64,000 nucleotides of DNA from positions 54,319,001-54,383,000 of the forward strand of contig CM074855.1 of assembly GCA_037501455.1 (NCBI GenBank). The letters are read 5' to 3'. The notes beneath the pieces were generated by a model, which was not told the origin of the DNA, made no database searches, and was given only the letters and a program-made list of their open reading frames with translations. A program made the position numbers and the translations under genes. Below, piece by piece: positions 33,001-44,438 of the stretch. Source of the DNA: Lantana camara. Lineage: Eukaryota; Streptophyta; Magnoliopsida; Lamiales; Verbenaceae. How positions within the stretch are numbered: position 1 is the stretch's first letter; each line of letters opens with the position of its first letter.

Positions 33001-34557
33001 GCGAGTGTATCGAATTTGGAAACAAAAGAAATTGAGGAAGTGGCTCCGATTGTATTAAAGGCTCGGGTTTCCAATATCGTAATTCCGCCGGAATTGAAGT
33101 ATCAGTTATTCGAGGCTCAGAATAACGATTCGGAAGTCCAGAAGCTAGTAAGCAAAGCTAGAGATGATTCGAAGAGTCCTTTCAGGTTTGATGAGACCAG
33201 TTTGCTTTGATTTAAAAACAGAGTGGTAGTACCTGAAGAATTGAAACGAGTTCTACTTGAGGAAGCTCACAAGTCAGCTTATTCAATCCACGTAGGAGGA
33301 AATAAAATGTATAAGGATCTGAAACAATGTTATTGGTGGAACGGGATGAAAAGGGACGTGGCTGAATATGTGAAACATTGTCTGACGTGCCAAAGAGTAA
33401 AAGCTGAACACCAAAAGCCCGCGGGACTTCTACAGCCGTTACCTATTCCCGAGTGGAAGTGGGAACAAGTAACAATGGACTTTGTTTCCGGATTACCGAA
33501 GGTCAAAGGCGGGTTTGATGGTATCTGGGTAATCGTGGATAGATTTACAAAATCAGCTCACTTCTTACCAGTTCGGATATCTTATAAAATTCCAAAGTTG
33601 GCCGAGATCTATAACAGAGAAATTATCCGAATTCATGGCATTCATGTGAGTATAGTTTCAGACCGAGACCCGAGGTTCACATCGAAGTTGTGGCAAGAAT
33701 TACAGGCCGTTTTGGGAACGAGGCTCAAGTTCTTTACGGCATTTCACCCGCAAACAGATGGTCAAACAGAACGGTTAATCAGTTATTTGGAAGATCTACT
33801 TTGGGCTTGCGCGATGGATTTTCAGAATTCTTGGCAAGAACAGCTTCCTTCGATTGAATTTGCATATAATAATAACTTTCAGGCTTCAATCGGGATGGCT
33901 CCGTATGAGCTTCTTTATGGAAGAAAATGTCCTTCTTCGTTGTTCTTCGACTTGGAGGAATGGAAATGGTCAAAACAGGAAGGGGTAAAGAAAGGTGAAA
34001 GATTTGAGGAACCTTCCAAGGTCGTTCAGGATATGATTGAGAAGGTTCAGACAATTCAACAGCGGATGAAAGCCGCGCAAGATAGACAAAAGAGCTATGC
34101 CGAAACACACCGGAGAGATCTAGAATTCGAAGTTGGTGACCGGGTATTCTTGAAGGTGTCACCAAGGAAAGGTTTCACCCGGATCGGGAAAGGAGGAAAG
34201 CTTAATCCGCGCTACCTAGGTCCTTTCGAGATTCTTAAACGAATAGGAGAGGTTACTTATCGACTGGACCTACCACCGAGTCTTACGGGGATTCACAACG
34301 TGTTTCCTGTTTCTCAGTTAAGAAAGTACTACCCCGATGAGACCACGATTCTCCCCGTGGAAGAAGTGGAGTTCGAACAGAATTTGACATTTGTTCAGAG
34401 GCCAGTTAGGATCTTGGATCGAAAATTTCAGGACTTGAGAAACCGGAGAATTCCCATGGTTAAAGTTTTGTGGCAAAGTGACAAAACCGAGGAAGCTACG
34501 TGGGAAACAGAGGATAAAATGAAACGGTTCCACCCGGAGTTATTTGCTCAGGACTAG
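30036..34557 (+). pseudogene. gag-pol: Element C Gag-Pol, inactivated
   Basis: The frame is open from 30036 but has no ATG until 30171, inside the gag N-terminus. After the CTCAG splice-site motif the codon at 30048-30050 is ATA, where Element A has its start ATG. Further lesions: TAG 30810-30812 after gag, TAA 32403-32405 after RT, a one-base frameshift within about 32525-32540, TGA 33208-33210 before integrase. Readable domains: gag 30290-30740; zinc knuckles about 30979-31080, the first missing its last Cys; protease DPGATHSF with Asp at 31236; RT with FIDD about 32223-32231; RNase H 32660-33000; integrase HHCC intact (CLTC), catalytic Asp 33478, Asp 33661, Glu 33769; chromodomain-like end to 34557. 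Stop is normal here, before the purine tract. Confidence 0.95.
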
Positions 34558-34595
34558 AGAATCGGGGAACCAGATTCTTTTAAGCGGGGGAGAGT
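34558..34595 (+). promoter_or_regulatory. Pre-PPT hairpin and polypurine tract of Element C
   Basis: AGAATC (34558-34563) pairs with GATTCT (34573-34578), starting right after the pol stop codon. The tract AAGCGGGGGAGAGT abuts the LTR at 34596. Confidence 0.82.
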
Positions 34596-36430
34596 TGTAA
34601 TGCCCCGGTTCCGGATGAACACGTAAGCACGCCACGTGTGAGACTTTGAGCGTAGGAATTTATTTTAATTATTTAATTTTATAATATTATTACATGACAT
34701 ATCATATTTTTATAAAATTCATGAAACATTATTTATGTGAATTATGCGAATTCATATCATTGGAAAATTATTTCAAGCCATAGAAAAATATTTATTATGT
34801 AAAACCATTACCGAGAGTGCCTTAATTACCGAATTGTCCCCACTTGATTCTCTTTCTAAACTTTAGGGACTTAATTGCATAAACTTCTAAGGACTTAATT
34901 GTTCATATTTCAAAACTATACACACTTGGTTACATAACTTCATGAGTAGAAGGATCAAATTGCAAATTGGACATTTCACTCAAATCAAGGAGGATGAATC
35001 ACGTAAAATGCATTCCTTGAGCTTCCTTGATCATTTCATCCAAAAAATTTCCCAACAACTTTGCTTCCTCACTCTCGGTATCAAGGAAGAAAACGAAAAA
35101 GTGAAATTTTATCATAATCATCCAAGATTTCAAGAAATATTTGGCGCTTGGAGTATAGTCATCATCATCATCCATCTTCTTCATTTCTTGTTCTTCAAAG
35201 GTCACGAGGTCGTGGACGAGGAGCAGGCTCCATAGAGCATATCCTTGTTTTATTTTGTAAGAAAAGGTGAGGTTTTGTTTTAGGTACGTAGAACCCTACA
35301 CCCTTTATGTGCTAATTTCGGCCAAAACATATTATAATTATAAACGTTTTCCCAAAATACAAATATTTCAAACAAGCAAGCCATTATTGTCATCATTTCA
35401 AGCAAGTTTGGCGAGTAAATGATTGCACGTGGGCTCGAGGGTAATTCTTGAGCCAACCGGGAAAGCAAGGGCTGACGGGTAACTCCTGAATTATCCTCAC
35501 ATTGTTAGGATCACCCCCGAAGCCACTAGGAGATTAGTGGTGGAAGGAGTTCCGTGTTTAGGGAGTCATGTTCTATACACACAATGTCGTGGATTGTTGG
35601 GCTTTGCAAACCCACTATCACCTGGAGGAAGAAGGAGACTGGGGATTAATCCGGCATGTCGGGTTATCCTCGGGTTATTGCATGTTTCAAGCATGAAATT
35701 GTCTATTTCAGCACTAATTGAAATGTATGATCATGTATTTAATAAATCATGCAATCACGTATAGATCACGATTGGTGTAAAGGTTGGAGAATATCCCTCC
35801 CTAGTCGGGGCCACATGTTCATGAATTGATCAAGTTAATATGTTAAAATGATTAGTTGTAATCTCGGGCAAAGAACAAGCTTCTTTAACTATATATATAT
35901 TGTTTCATTTCCAAGTCTTCACCCGAGACTATGACTTGCATGTGACGTGTGTTATATATTTATCTATTGCCCCTCACTCAGTCTTCGGTAGATTGATACT
36001 TCACTTTTCAGGTACTTGAGGGCGTGGTCGTGCTAGGCGGGAGTCCGGTCAAGTCTTACACTTTCACGGGTCTATTATTGCACCTCTCATGTATAAACTT
36101 TTGATTGATATCATGTTATGATCATGATTATTACATTTTGAATACTCGAGCATGTATATAGTATAAAGAGATGATACTGTATTGATAGTTAATGTTGGTA
36201 TCTATTATGTATCTATTTGGTAAATATGGTACCTATACGTATTTATTGCAATGCTTCCGCTTTTAAATTCATGTTTTGATTTCATTGTGTTGGGGAGTGT
36301 CCCGCCTAGCTCGGTTATTTTAATTGTCACCCGTTCGCTATAGATTTGGTTTATGTACGGACTTTCCATTTCGTATGTGGATCGAGGCTACAGTGCGGGG
36401 GATGTCGTGCCTTGGGGTTAGGGTGCTACA
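34596..36430 (+). repeat. Element C 3' LTR
   Basis: 1835 bp. Starts TGTAATGCCCCGG (one base changed from the 5' copy) and ends GGTGCTACA. The inverted pair GCTAGGCGGGA (36032-36042) / TCCCGCCTAGC (36300-36310) is perfect here. Confidence 0.94.
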
Positions 36431-36435
36431 GGGTG
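36431..36435. other. Target-site duplication of Element C, right copy (GGGTG)
   Basis: Identical to 27950-27954. Confidence 0.95.
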
Positions 36436-37576
36436 TTTAGAAAAGAGCTATCTTTGGGAATGTGGCTTGAACAATGACCAACAAAAGCTCAACAAGATAT
36501 AAGCAATGATTAGAATAAGCTAAGGATCAAATTCTAGCAAGTAATTCGGAGAAATTTGCACAAAATTCACAAAGTTGAAAAACATGGGTTTTTGGGATGT
36601 TCTTATGTAATTTTGAGTTTGAATGTTGAGAAACATACCCCAAGCGATGAAATCCATGCATGATTGAGTGTTAGGATGAAGTTCTTAGAAGAATTTCAAT
36701 AATTTTCGAGCAAAATCTGATGAAATTCAAAGTTAGGGTCGAAAAACGGGGGCTTGCCGCGGGTATGGTTTTAAAAAACTGAGAAAAACAGTCTCTCGAT
36801 CGAGACTTATCCCACGACTGCTCTAGCCGTCATGCACGTGACAACGGACAGGGTATTCTCATCAGGCGCATGATGAGTCCCTGGGCATCACTGGGATGCC
36901 GATCACGGCCTCCGTCATGCGTGCCTGGGCGTCATCTATAATTTTGTTGGTGACCGGAAGAAAATTCGCGGCGACGAGTTTTGAAGGAAACTTTCTGTAA
37001 AGAATTTTGGCAGCCGGGAGAAAAATATAATGGGCATTTGAGCCGCCGCAATGGGGCTTTTTTAGATGAAAATTTTTGCTAAAAATGAGTATCTTTTATT
37101 TGAAAAACACGTCCCAACAAGATAGGATGTGCAAATCGAGTTCATGCAATTCATTTAATACAAAAAAGTCACAAAAACACAAATGTTATCAACTCGATCA
37201 CAATGTAACTCATTAAATTATGCAAGAATTCACATCGTCTCAACAATTAAAACATGAATTTCCCATCAAATAATACTCACATTATATGTATTAAAAAATC
37301 AATTCGTCATGCAAAACATTTCCTAAACGAACAATTAAAATCAAATTAAAATTAATTATCATTACTCAAGAAAACATAAAATGAACCTGAATTGATTCCT
37401 CCTTCATTTTCGAACCTCAAATGTTTTCCATTCTACCCTGCACAATGAAAGGAGAATTCATAAGAATGCAACTATCGAGAAGAGAACAAAAATAGAAAGG
37501 AAACAAAAGTAACAAAGTAAACAAAGAAATAAAAACTAGTAGTTCTCATTTATGGTCATGAGCTTCGCTTTAACCC
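36436..37576. other. Continuation of the target of Element C, no gene seen
   Basis: Was contiguous with 27954. AT-rich, with a GC-richer patch at 36770-36960 carrying inverted units such as GTCATGCACGTGAC (36831 region) and CATCACTGGGATG, like the patch at 24660-24810. Probably 5' sequence of the Athila-like element, but no primer-binding site or LTR end could be identified. Confidence 0.4.
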
Positions 37577-37920
37577 AATTCAATGGATTAATCGTGACGA
37601 ATCGCATGGCATCACTTTGTGTCTCTCACACCCTTGATAGGCTATCACATGGTTGGAATTGCTTATAGGAAATCGATATATACCGTCGAAAATTCTTAGC
37701 AACTCAGCCATGTCTTTAATGATAAACATCCAAAAATTGAGAGCTTCATCCTCAAACTTGATCAACGATTCCTCTGAACCTCCTCTTGGATACTTCTCGA
37801 GAATGTCAACTAGCTTTCTCGTTATCGACTCTACTAAACTTGGAGTCCTTTCGGGTGGAGATTGGACTTGTAGAGTTAAAGGGAGCTCTGTATCATCAAA
37901 ATTCTCAACTTTAGTAATTT
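37577..37920 (-). pseudogene. Unrecognised reading frame, about 113 codons
   Basis: On the minus strand the frame stays open from a stop near 37920 to TGA at 37579-37577. Its composition is protein-like: an acidic stretch ENFDDTELPLTLQVQ, a segment LVESITRKLVDILEKY, then FEDEALNFWMFIIKDMAEL and a tail with RHKVMPCDSS. The only ATG is internal (37765). I do not recognise the family. It could be a piece of a captured host gene or of a retroelement protein. It sits between the Athila-like remnant and the end of a plus-strand element. Confidence 0.3.
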
Positions 37921-37929
37921 AAAGCTTGC

Positions 37930-38026
37930 CTTCACTCTCAAGTTCTCTATTAGTTTGCTCTTATAGAATGTGAATCGAAATGAAGATATCTCTTCTTCAC
38001 TCTCAAGTTCTCTATTAGTTGGCTCT
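37930..38026. repeat. Direct repeat, 32-bp copies 65 bp apart
   Basis: A segment beginning CTTCACTCTCAAGTTCTC occurs at 37930-37961 and 37995-38026 with one mismatch (TTTGCTCT / TTGGCTCT). Confidence 0.85.
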
Positions 38027-38039
38027 CTTTCTCTTATGT

Positions 38040-38345
38040 GCCAAGAGATGGGATTCTATCTTTCTACTTGTTTTGCACTACTCGTTAGTCTTTCTTGGGA
38101 TTGAAAGTGGAAGTATCCAATAGCTTCAAGATCGGGTGCAAACGTAACCATCCGGTTCAAGGAGGAATCAAAGGAGCTCAAATAACCAGTGATCGGTCCA
38201 TAGATACACTTCAACCACATGAAGGACATCCTGATGGAGATCCAAATCATGAACTTCCATTGGCAAGTGGGGAATGATAGTGTTGATGAGATCAAAGTCG
38301 TTCCAAACTCAGCACTTGAACATGGGGACGAAGTTCTCTTAATTT
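38040..38345 (+). pseudogene. Degenerate 3' end of an older element's polyprotein (tentative)
   Basis: Plus-strand pieces TLQPHEGHPDGDPNHELP and, after one frameshift, NDSVDEIKVVPNSALEHGDE lead directly into the poly-G purine tract and LTR at 38364. Position and the acidic LEHGDEV-type ending suit a Ty3/gypsy pol C-terminus, but no catalytic domain remains, so this is weak. Confidence 0.3.
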
Positions 38346-38363
38346 GGGGGGGGGGGGGGACGT
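38346..38363 (+). promoter_or_regulatory. Polypurine tract (14 Gs) before an old 3' LTR
   Basis: A run of 14 G (38346-38359) then ACGT abuts TGTGACACCCC. This identifies the following LTR as a 3' LTR of a plus-strand element. Confidence 0.7.
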
Positions 38364-40429
38364 TGTGACACCCCACTTTTTCAATCGTCTGAGCTGGCGC
38401 GACGTGCGATCTACTCTTTGGGTTTAATTATTTAATTTGCACTTGCTTAATATTTAACGTACCTTTTATGTGTTTAATTATGTGATTACGTGCGCCATGT
38501 GCTCTATTTTCAGCTCTCTAAGAGTTTAGGGGCTTGATTTTATTTTTTCTTTTAGGGGTGTTTTGGTAATTTATCGTTCGATCGAGATTTTGACCTAAGG
38601 GACCCCTTTAACGCATTCGGGGCATAAAAACGAGTCTTTTAACTCTAAGTTTGCCCAATTTTGATGTTGCTAGCCCTTTCTACCGGTTATTCTCGTGCGT
38701 TAAGGACCCGGGATAAAACACCCGGATGCATGGTTGACCGGTTAGACCTTCCCTCGCACTCTCTCTTCTCACCCTGCTCTCTCACGTTACACATTTTTCA
38801 TGCACCAAACACACACAAAACTCAAACTCGCTCGATACTCGGAAAATTTCGATGAATGAGTAGTGTAAATTGATGAGCTCGACGAGACGAATACAATGGT
38901 ACTAGAGTTATAGCTTGACGATAAGTGGTGGTGGAGATATTTCATAATTTCAGTCGCGTTGGAGAGTGCTGGTTTTCGCCGGTAATGGCTGGGCTTTGTG
39001 CGTCTTCGCCTGGAGTAACTTTTAGGGGTGGTGGCGCGGCCTGGGGTGCCTCGACGGAAGCTCACGCACTGGCGGAATACCGCGAAAGGCGGCGCTTAAA
39101 TAGTAGCGGCTCAACTTTGTCACCTCCGACTGCCATTTTCGACGGCTCAAGGTTTTCTCCTACCTTTTTCGACCCTCTGAGTTCGTTTCCGGCAATGGTT
39201 TGAGCAAAAGATGGTTGTAGATGGTGGTTTTCGTCATGGCAATGGCAGCGTTGAAAATGGTGGTGATTAGGGCCTTTTCCGACCATTTTTTGGCAAAAAA
39301 CCCTTCATTAAAGTTCATCTAGGTAAGGCCGAGCTATTCGCGTTAGTCCCAGCTCAGGAATTAGCCGTTTAGCTGAGGTCCTTGGTGGCGTATGACGGGT
39401 CAATGCTCCAACGTCTTTTTTCGATAATTATGTTGGGCAGTTTGAAGTTCTCGACGAGGCCTTTTCAATGGTATGTTCGGATATCATTTTCATTAAGCGA
39501 ATTGGATTTAATTGCAATTCTTAGCTTCTACGGTTTGGTGGTTGATTTGGTTCAGTTTTTCTTTAATTAAATTCGATAGGTTTCGTATTTTCAGAAATTG
39601 ATTGAGGGGTTTTGTTGTGGTTTCTCAGCGTACAATTCGCCGTTCACGGGGATTTTTCCTGCCACCAGAGGTGGCGGTCCGGCGGCTGCCGGTGGCAATT
39701 TTGGCTAGCTCCGACGGCAGCGTTCAGATGCCTTTCAGACGGCAGGTCCATTTAATCGTGGTGAGTCGAACACCACTTTTCATTCGTCAATCGGATGCCT
39801 GAATGATTTATTATGAATTTTTCAAATTATTGTATTTTTATTCGTTAATTGTTTTTAAATTGCAATTCGATGATGAATGTACGATAAATTGTAAATTATG
39901 AATTGTATGTTATCCAAAAGTATGTTATTATATATGAAAGATCCAATTATCAATTTATCGAGTTTATTTGCCTGGTTTTATGCTGCTTACTTGAATATGT
40001 TAGTGTGATATTTAGAAAGTAATTATTTTGTAATTATATGAAACATAAGTAATAAATTATGCATGAATACATTATATTTAATTTAAATGTATTATTTTAA
40101 ATATGCTAAACATTTAGATGTTGTTAATTATACAATTATGTATTTATGAATAAAATTGTTATGAAATTAATGTTTTAGTCTCGCTAGACTTGGAGCATGA
40201 TAGGAATTAAATTATAATTTCTTAATTTAGTTGTAGTACTTGATGTTATGAGTTCTATAATGTTATGCATACCCCTAAAGTGTAAAGTGAATGCAATTGG
40301 ATATGAATGACTTGATTGTGTAAATGTACATTATATATGTTGCATCTTTTGTGTTCAAGTGCATGGTCGTGCGTCTTTGTGGTTGCTATATGAGTTTGAG
40401 TCTCGTGTTCTGTGTGCTCAGTTGTTCAG

Positions 40430-40512
40430 GGGTTTATCCTGGGGGTGTTAGTCAACCGTTTGGGTTCCAGTGGGACCTCTTTGGTCGTGTTTTTTGTTCT
40501 CGTCGGTGTAAG
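40430..40512 (+). other. Putative spliced cassette 1 of the L10 LTR (83 nt)
   Basis: Preceded by CAGTTGTTCAG and followed by GTAAG|GTGATG. Downstream sequence (TTTTAGTTAA..GA.CTACAACC) is repeated after cassette 2, indicating a duplicated module. Confidence 0.4.
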
Positions 40513-41254
40513 GTGATGTTTTAGGTTCTTTTCTTTTAGTTAAAGCGATCTACAACCATATGTTGTTGTTTTCAAGCCCGCATGCAATTATTTTATTATA
40601 TTTATATAATAGATATGTGTATATATTATATGTTTATAACTTTGTCATATGATTAAACGTTTTTGAACTATATGAACGAGCGTATAAACAACTGAGCACG
40701 CACAATTAAAGTCATATTATATATATAAATATATATATATACAATCATACACGTACACACATGCACATATAGTTCGATCTCGCGTGCATGATTTTCGTGC
40801 TTCATTTCATGCTCATTAATGCCTTCTTTTTAATTGTTTATGACTTAGATGTTATGTCAACGTGTTATATTATATGTCAACTGTCTTGAATTAATTTTAT
40901 GGATTTATTTTACGTGATTTCGTGGCTTTTATTCTTGATATATGACGTTGTATGCTCCCTAACATGCGTGTATGAATGAATAACAGATTCTTTGCCTCGA
41001 GCGATATCTCATTGATTCTTTTATGTTATAAATGATATGTTAACATGTTGTATGACGTATTATGCTCCTTATATGAAATTTAAGAATTTGTTTGACATGA
41101 ATCATGTGAGTTATAGCTCGATATGGCCTAATATGACTTAAGTGCTTTCTCGTTGTATTTCATATGCATCATTTACACCCATATGCATTTTCCGAGAATC
41201 TAACTGGTTCATATGGAGTCTAAGCTTGTATTTTGCTCTTTGTTTTGTTCTTAG

Positions 41255-41325
41255 GTTCATCCCATTGGTGACGAGGTGGTTCATTAGACTCCCGTTTGTC
41301 CGTTTTGTTCGGTTTGTTCGTCAAG
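41255..41325 (+). other. Putative spliced cassette 2 of the L10 LTR (71 nt)
   Basis: Preceded by the box TGGTTCATATGGAGTCTAAG and a T-rich tract ending TTCTTAG. Followed by TCAAG|GTGAGG. Confidence 0.5.
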
Positions 41326-41943
41326 GTGAGGTTCTCTTTCTTTTAGTTAATATGACCTACAACCCTACATGAATTTTAAGCCCTCATTCGACTTATATAT
41401 ATATATATGATACGTATTTTGTGGGAATTGGCCCATTTACTATAAATCTTTTGAAATCCCTTTTATATATATATATATATAGGCTATGTTTTCGTTTGTT
41501 TGTTTTCGAAAAGGGTTTGTGTGAGTTTTGCCTTAGCGAGTTTTGGACTTTGAAAGATAAGTCTGTAAATGTGTATATGCCTCTTTGCACTCTGCCTTGG
41601 GCCCCGGAGAAGTTGTATGTGATCTCGGGTCGGCCGTGGGGTTGCCGAGATCACTCATCAACAGAACTCCATAAAAGGGAGACTTAGCCCAACCTCGGGA
41701 GGTCGAGGGGAAGGCGGGTCTTCTTGTGCCGGCGGTAATCCTGTCGAAGAGGCAGGTAGGATCGCCCGACTCATGTATTTTACCGAGAGCCGGGGTTGAG
41801 AGGGCGCCTCTCTCATCCCCAACCGGAGAAGGTTGGATTGACTTTGCACTTTGTTTGGCTTTTTTCATTTTGCTTATGATATGAAGTAGGTTGGTTGGGA
41901 GAACTCGTACTCGCCGAGTTAGTGTGCTTTTGTTTCCGCTTAT

Positions 41944-42093
41944 TGTAACACCCCCGGAGCGAAGGGTGCCACATCCCCCGCACTAAGGTCCAACACGAGT
42001 AACGAAATGGAAGTTCGCACCCATATCAAACCATAGCGAACGGGAGACACACAAAACTCACACCCTCGCTAGGCGGCCTAGACCCTCAGAAAC
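41944..42093 (-). repeat. Terminal 150 bp of a minus-strand LTR (family L11)
   Basis: Reverse complement ends GGGGGTGTTACA and carries the GTGCGGGGGATGTGG-type and CCCGTTCGCTATGG boxes. Interrupts the L10 LTR. It is itself cut at 42093 by a plus-strand LTR. Its other part is probably 61286-64000. Confidence 0.65.
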
Positions 42094-44438
42094 TGTGACA
42101 CCCCAGTTTTCCGACAAGCCAGGTACGACGTCGCGAGAGAGTTTAATTCAGTAATTATGTGTTTTATGTGCGTCACATGCCAACGTGTCAACGTGTAATT
42201 TTATTATGTGCGCAATAGAATTTATTAAATGTACTTGGACTCAATTGTCCAATAATTGCTCGTTAGGGACCTAATTTTTAATTAGGGTGTTTTGTGGCCT
42301 TCGTGGCTACCTTGAGCTCAGGAATTCGAATACGAATTCTAACCTTACCATTAAGTTCGTTTCGGTGATTCGGATTCAATGAAATAACCTTTTTAAATTT
42401 CTAAAGCCATTTGATCATCCTACCGTTTTAACATCCAATCCTAATGGATTGGATCATTTCAAACTGACCCGTTTCAGCTCCTTTTAGAGCTGAAACATAA
42501 CCCATTTGGCCCTCCATTCTCATGTTTCATACTTGGAGAAGAGAGAAGAGGAGCTCCCAAGCCCTAGACCCTTTCAAGCTCAAGTTCGACTTCATCCTCC
42601 ACCTCTCTAACAATCCGAGGTAAGATTATTACTCCTTAAAACGTGAACTTTCATTCTATTCGATTCTTTTCTCTTGAAACCTTGGTTAGATGCTTGAATG
42701 GAAGAGATGATGAACAGTGTATTATTGAGAAATTTGAGAATATGCTTTGTGCCTTGATTCCCTTGTTCCAAGATTGATATATATTGTTTCTTTGAGCTTC
42801 CTTATTGCTTAATTTCAAGAATTCTTGTTGTTAGTTGTGTATTTGCATAAAACTCCATTGTTGGAGCTTATATGAGCTTTAATGGCAACTTTGTTTCTAG
42901 CTTGATTCATGCCTTCAAATTGAGTTATGTGTTAGAGCATAATTATATGAACTTATGCCTTGAATTTGAAGTGTTTTGGTCGAGATTTGAGGTGGCTTTG
43001 ATCATTTTTGGGTTCTCCCGTGTTTAGACCCTGTTCTACTACGTTTTTTCTACCCAGAACATCTACCCGGGCGGGTAGATTTTGCTCACAAAACTACCTG
43101 GGCGGGTAGTTTAGTACAGAGGGGTTTCTGCACCTTCTCTCCCCGACCGGGTAAATTTCTGCCTTATTTTTCCCCGGCCGGGTACTCCCTCATACGACCT
43201 CGGATTGACCTGATTTTTTAACCGTTGGAAACCTCTTGAAGTCAAGAACAATCTTCAATTGGAATCACCTCATTATCTATTCCCGTTTGTGAGATATAAT
43301 CAATTCTTTTTGGTGTCGCCACTTTACCGACAATCTACTTTCGCTTAACTTCGGGTCTACGCCATTTTCACCTCGCTTTGAACCACAATCCGAGGAGCAT
43401 ACCATTTTAAAGATCTATATGTCTAGTTTCATCTCCAAGAAACAAAACTCAATTCCAACTTCTAGAACTCGAGATGATCCAGTTTTCCTACCGCTTGCGC
43501 ATTTTCGAAAACTGTCAGCTTTTCCTAAACTTAGCCAAAACCCATTTCATCGCTTTCCTTTCACCTCCTCAACCTCTTATTTGACTTACATGTTTATGTA
43601 TTTGTTCTCATATGAATTATATGTTCCTCAAGTAATGAGAGTTGTTGCATGAAATATATATTTGCATCTTGTTATGTATCCCTATCTCGTGTTATGCCTT
43701 AATTGCGCCCATGAACATGATATATGATGATAAATGATTATGATGGGTTATGTAATGTCTTGAATTGCATGTATGTGGCTTGAAAATAATATTTGCCTTA
43801 GTAATTGCATTTCTTTAAGTATCAATTCATATGTCGAGCGTCTATGTGGTTCATTGTGAGTCTAAGCCTTATGTTTTGTCTTTAGTTTGTTCAGTTGCAC
43901 CCAGGGTGGTGTTTCGCAATCCGTTTTGATTCCGGGGTGAATCACGTGTTTGGTTCTTGGCTTTGTCGGTGTAAGGTGAGGCTAGGTTATAGTTAAACCC
44001 TATGAATGTGCCCATTTTCTCGGTATGCGAACTATGACCTTTATTATACGTAAATATGTGCGAGATATGAAAATTGAAAATGGTAATACACTTCCAAGTA
44101 TGATGAGCAATGTAGAAGCCTACGTATGCTTGATTTAATTTGATTTGATTCATTATGATTGGTAATGCTAAACCACGCTCCAAACCGTGTGCCTCTTATG
44201 AGCCGGGAGCTACGAGTAAAGGAATAGGCTAAGGATTTGACACGGAGAGGTATGAAAAGCGTGGTTGTGTCAATGTAAAGTATGCATCTTACATATGTTA
44301 CGTTTCTGATTAGTAGCGGGTTAGGAATGAATGATTGAATGAATGGGGCCCAGGAGGTGTGGGTCAAGGGGACTCGGTACGACCATAGGGGTTGCCGGTT
44401 AACCTTGTGCTCACTCTCCACATGATTGATAGGACTAA
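42094..44438 (+). repeat. 5' two-thirds of a plus-strand LTR (family L12)
   Basis: Starts TGTGACACCCCAG. Leader with donor CCGAG|GTAAG (exon end 42619). Palindromes CTACCCGGGCGGGTAG (43063-43078), CTACCTGGGCGGGTAG (43094-43109) and CCCCGGCCGGG (43172-43182). Box and cassette 43895-43975. The island starts at 44342 and is cut at 44438 by the next LTR. Its 3' third was not found in the window. Confidence 0.7.
43895..43975 (+). other. Putative spliced cassette of the L12 LTR (81 nt)
   Basis: TTTGTTCAG precedes and GTGTAAG|GTGAGG follows. Box TGGTTCATTGTGAGTCTAAG lies about 30 nt upstream. Confidence 0.5.

Larger units (their letters stand above)
27955..36430 (+). mobile_element. Element C: Ty3/gypsy chromovirus with defective gag-pol
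   Basis: 8476 bp with LTRs of 1839 and 1835 bp, TSD GGGTG, primer-binding site, gag-pol and purine tract. Same domain order and chromodomain-like C-terminus as Element A, but the LTR sequence is unrelated apart from shared modules. LTR copies differ at several dozen sites, including changed GCTAGGCGG bases in the 5' copy, so the insertion is old. Inserted into the Athila-like remnant. Confidence 0.94.
38364..41943 (+). repeat. Old plus-strand 3' LTR (family L10), interrupted at its 3' side
   Basis: Starts TGTGACACCCCAC. Contains a GC-rich part (38900-39780) with donor matches CTAG|GTAAGG (exon end 39322) and GTG|GTGAGT near 39762, two cassettes (40430-40512 and 41255-41325), and an island about 41600-41840 with GATCTCGG facing CCGAGATC. 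It breaks off at 41943, just after the ACTCGCCGAG box, where a minus-strand LTR begins. Its GC-rich part resembles that of the 44439 LTR. The small frames in it are not conserved between the two. Confidence 0.7.

Noticed and set aside
44434..44438. ACTAA as a TSD of the L13 LTR
   Set aside because: The right flank after 48580 is CCACT and no ACTAA follows at 59607 either.
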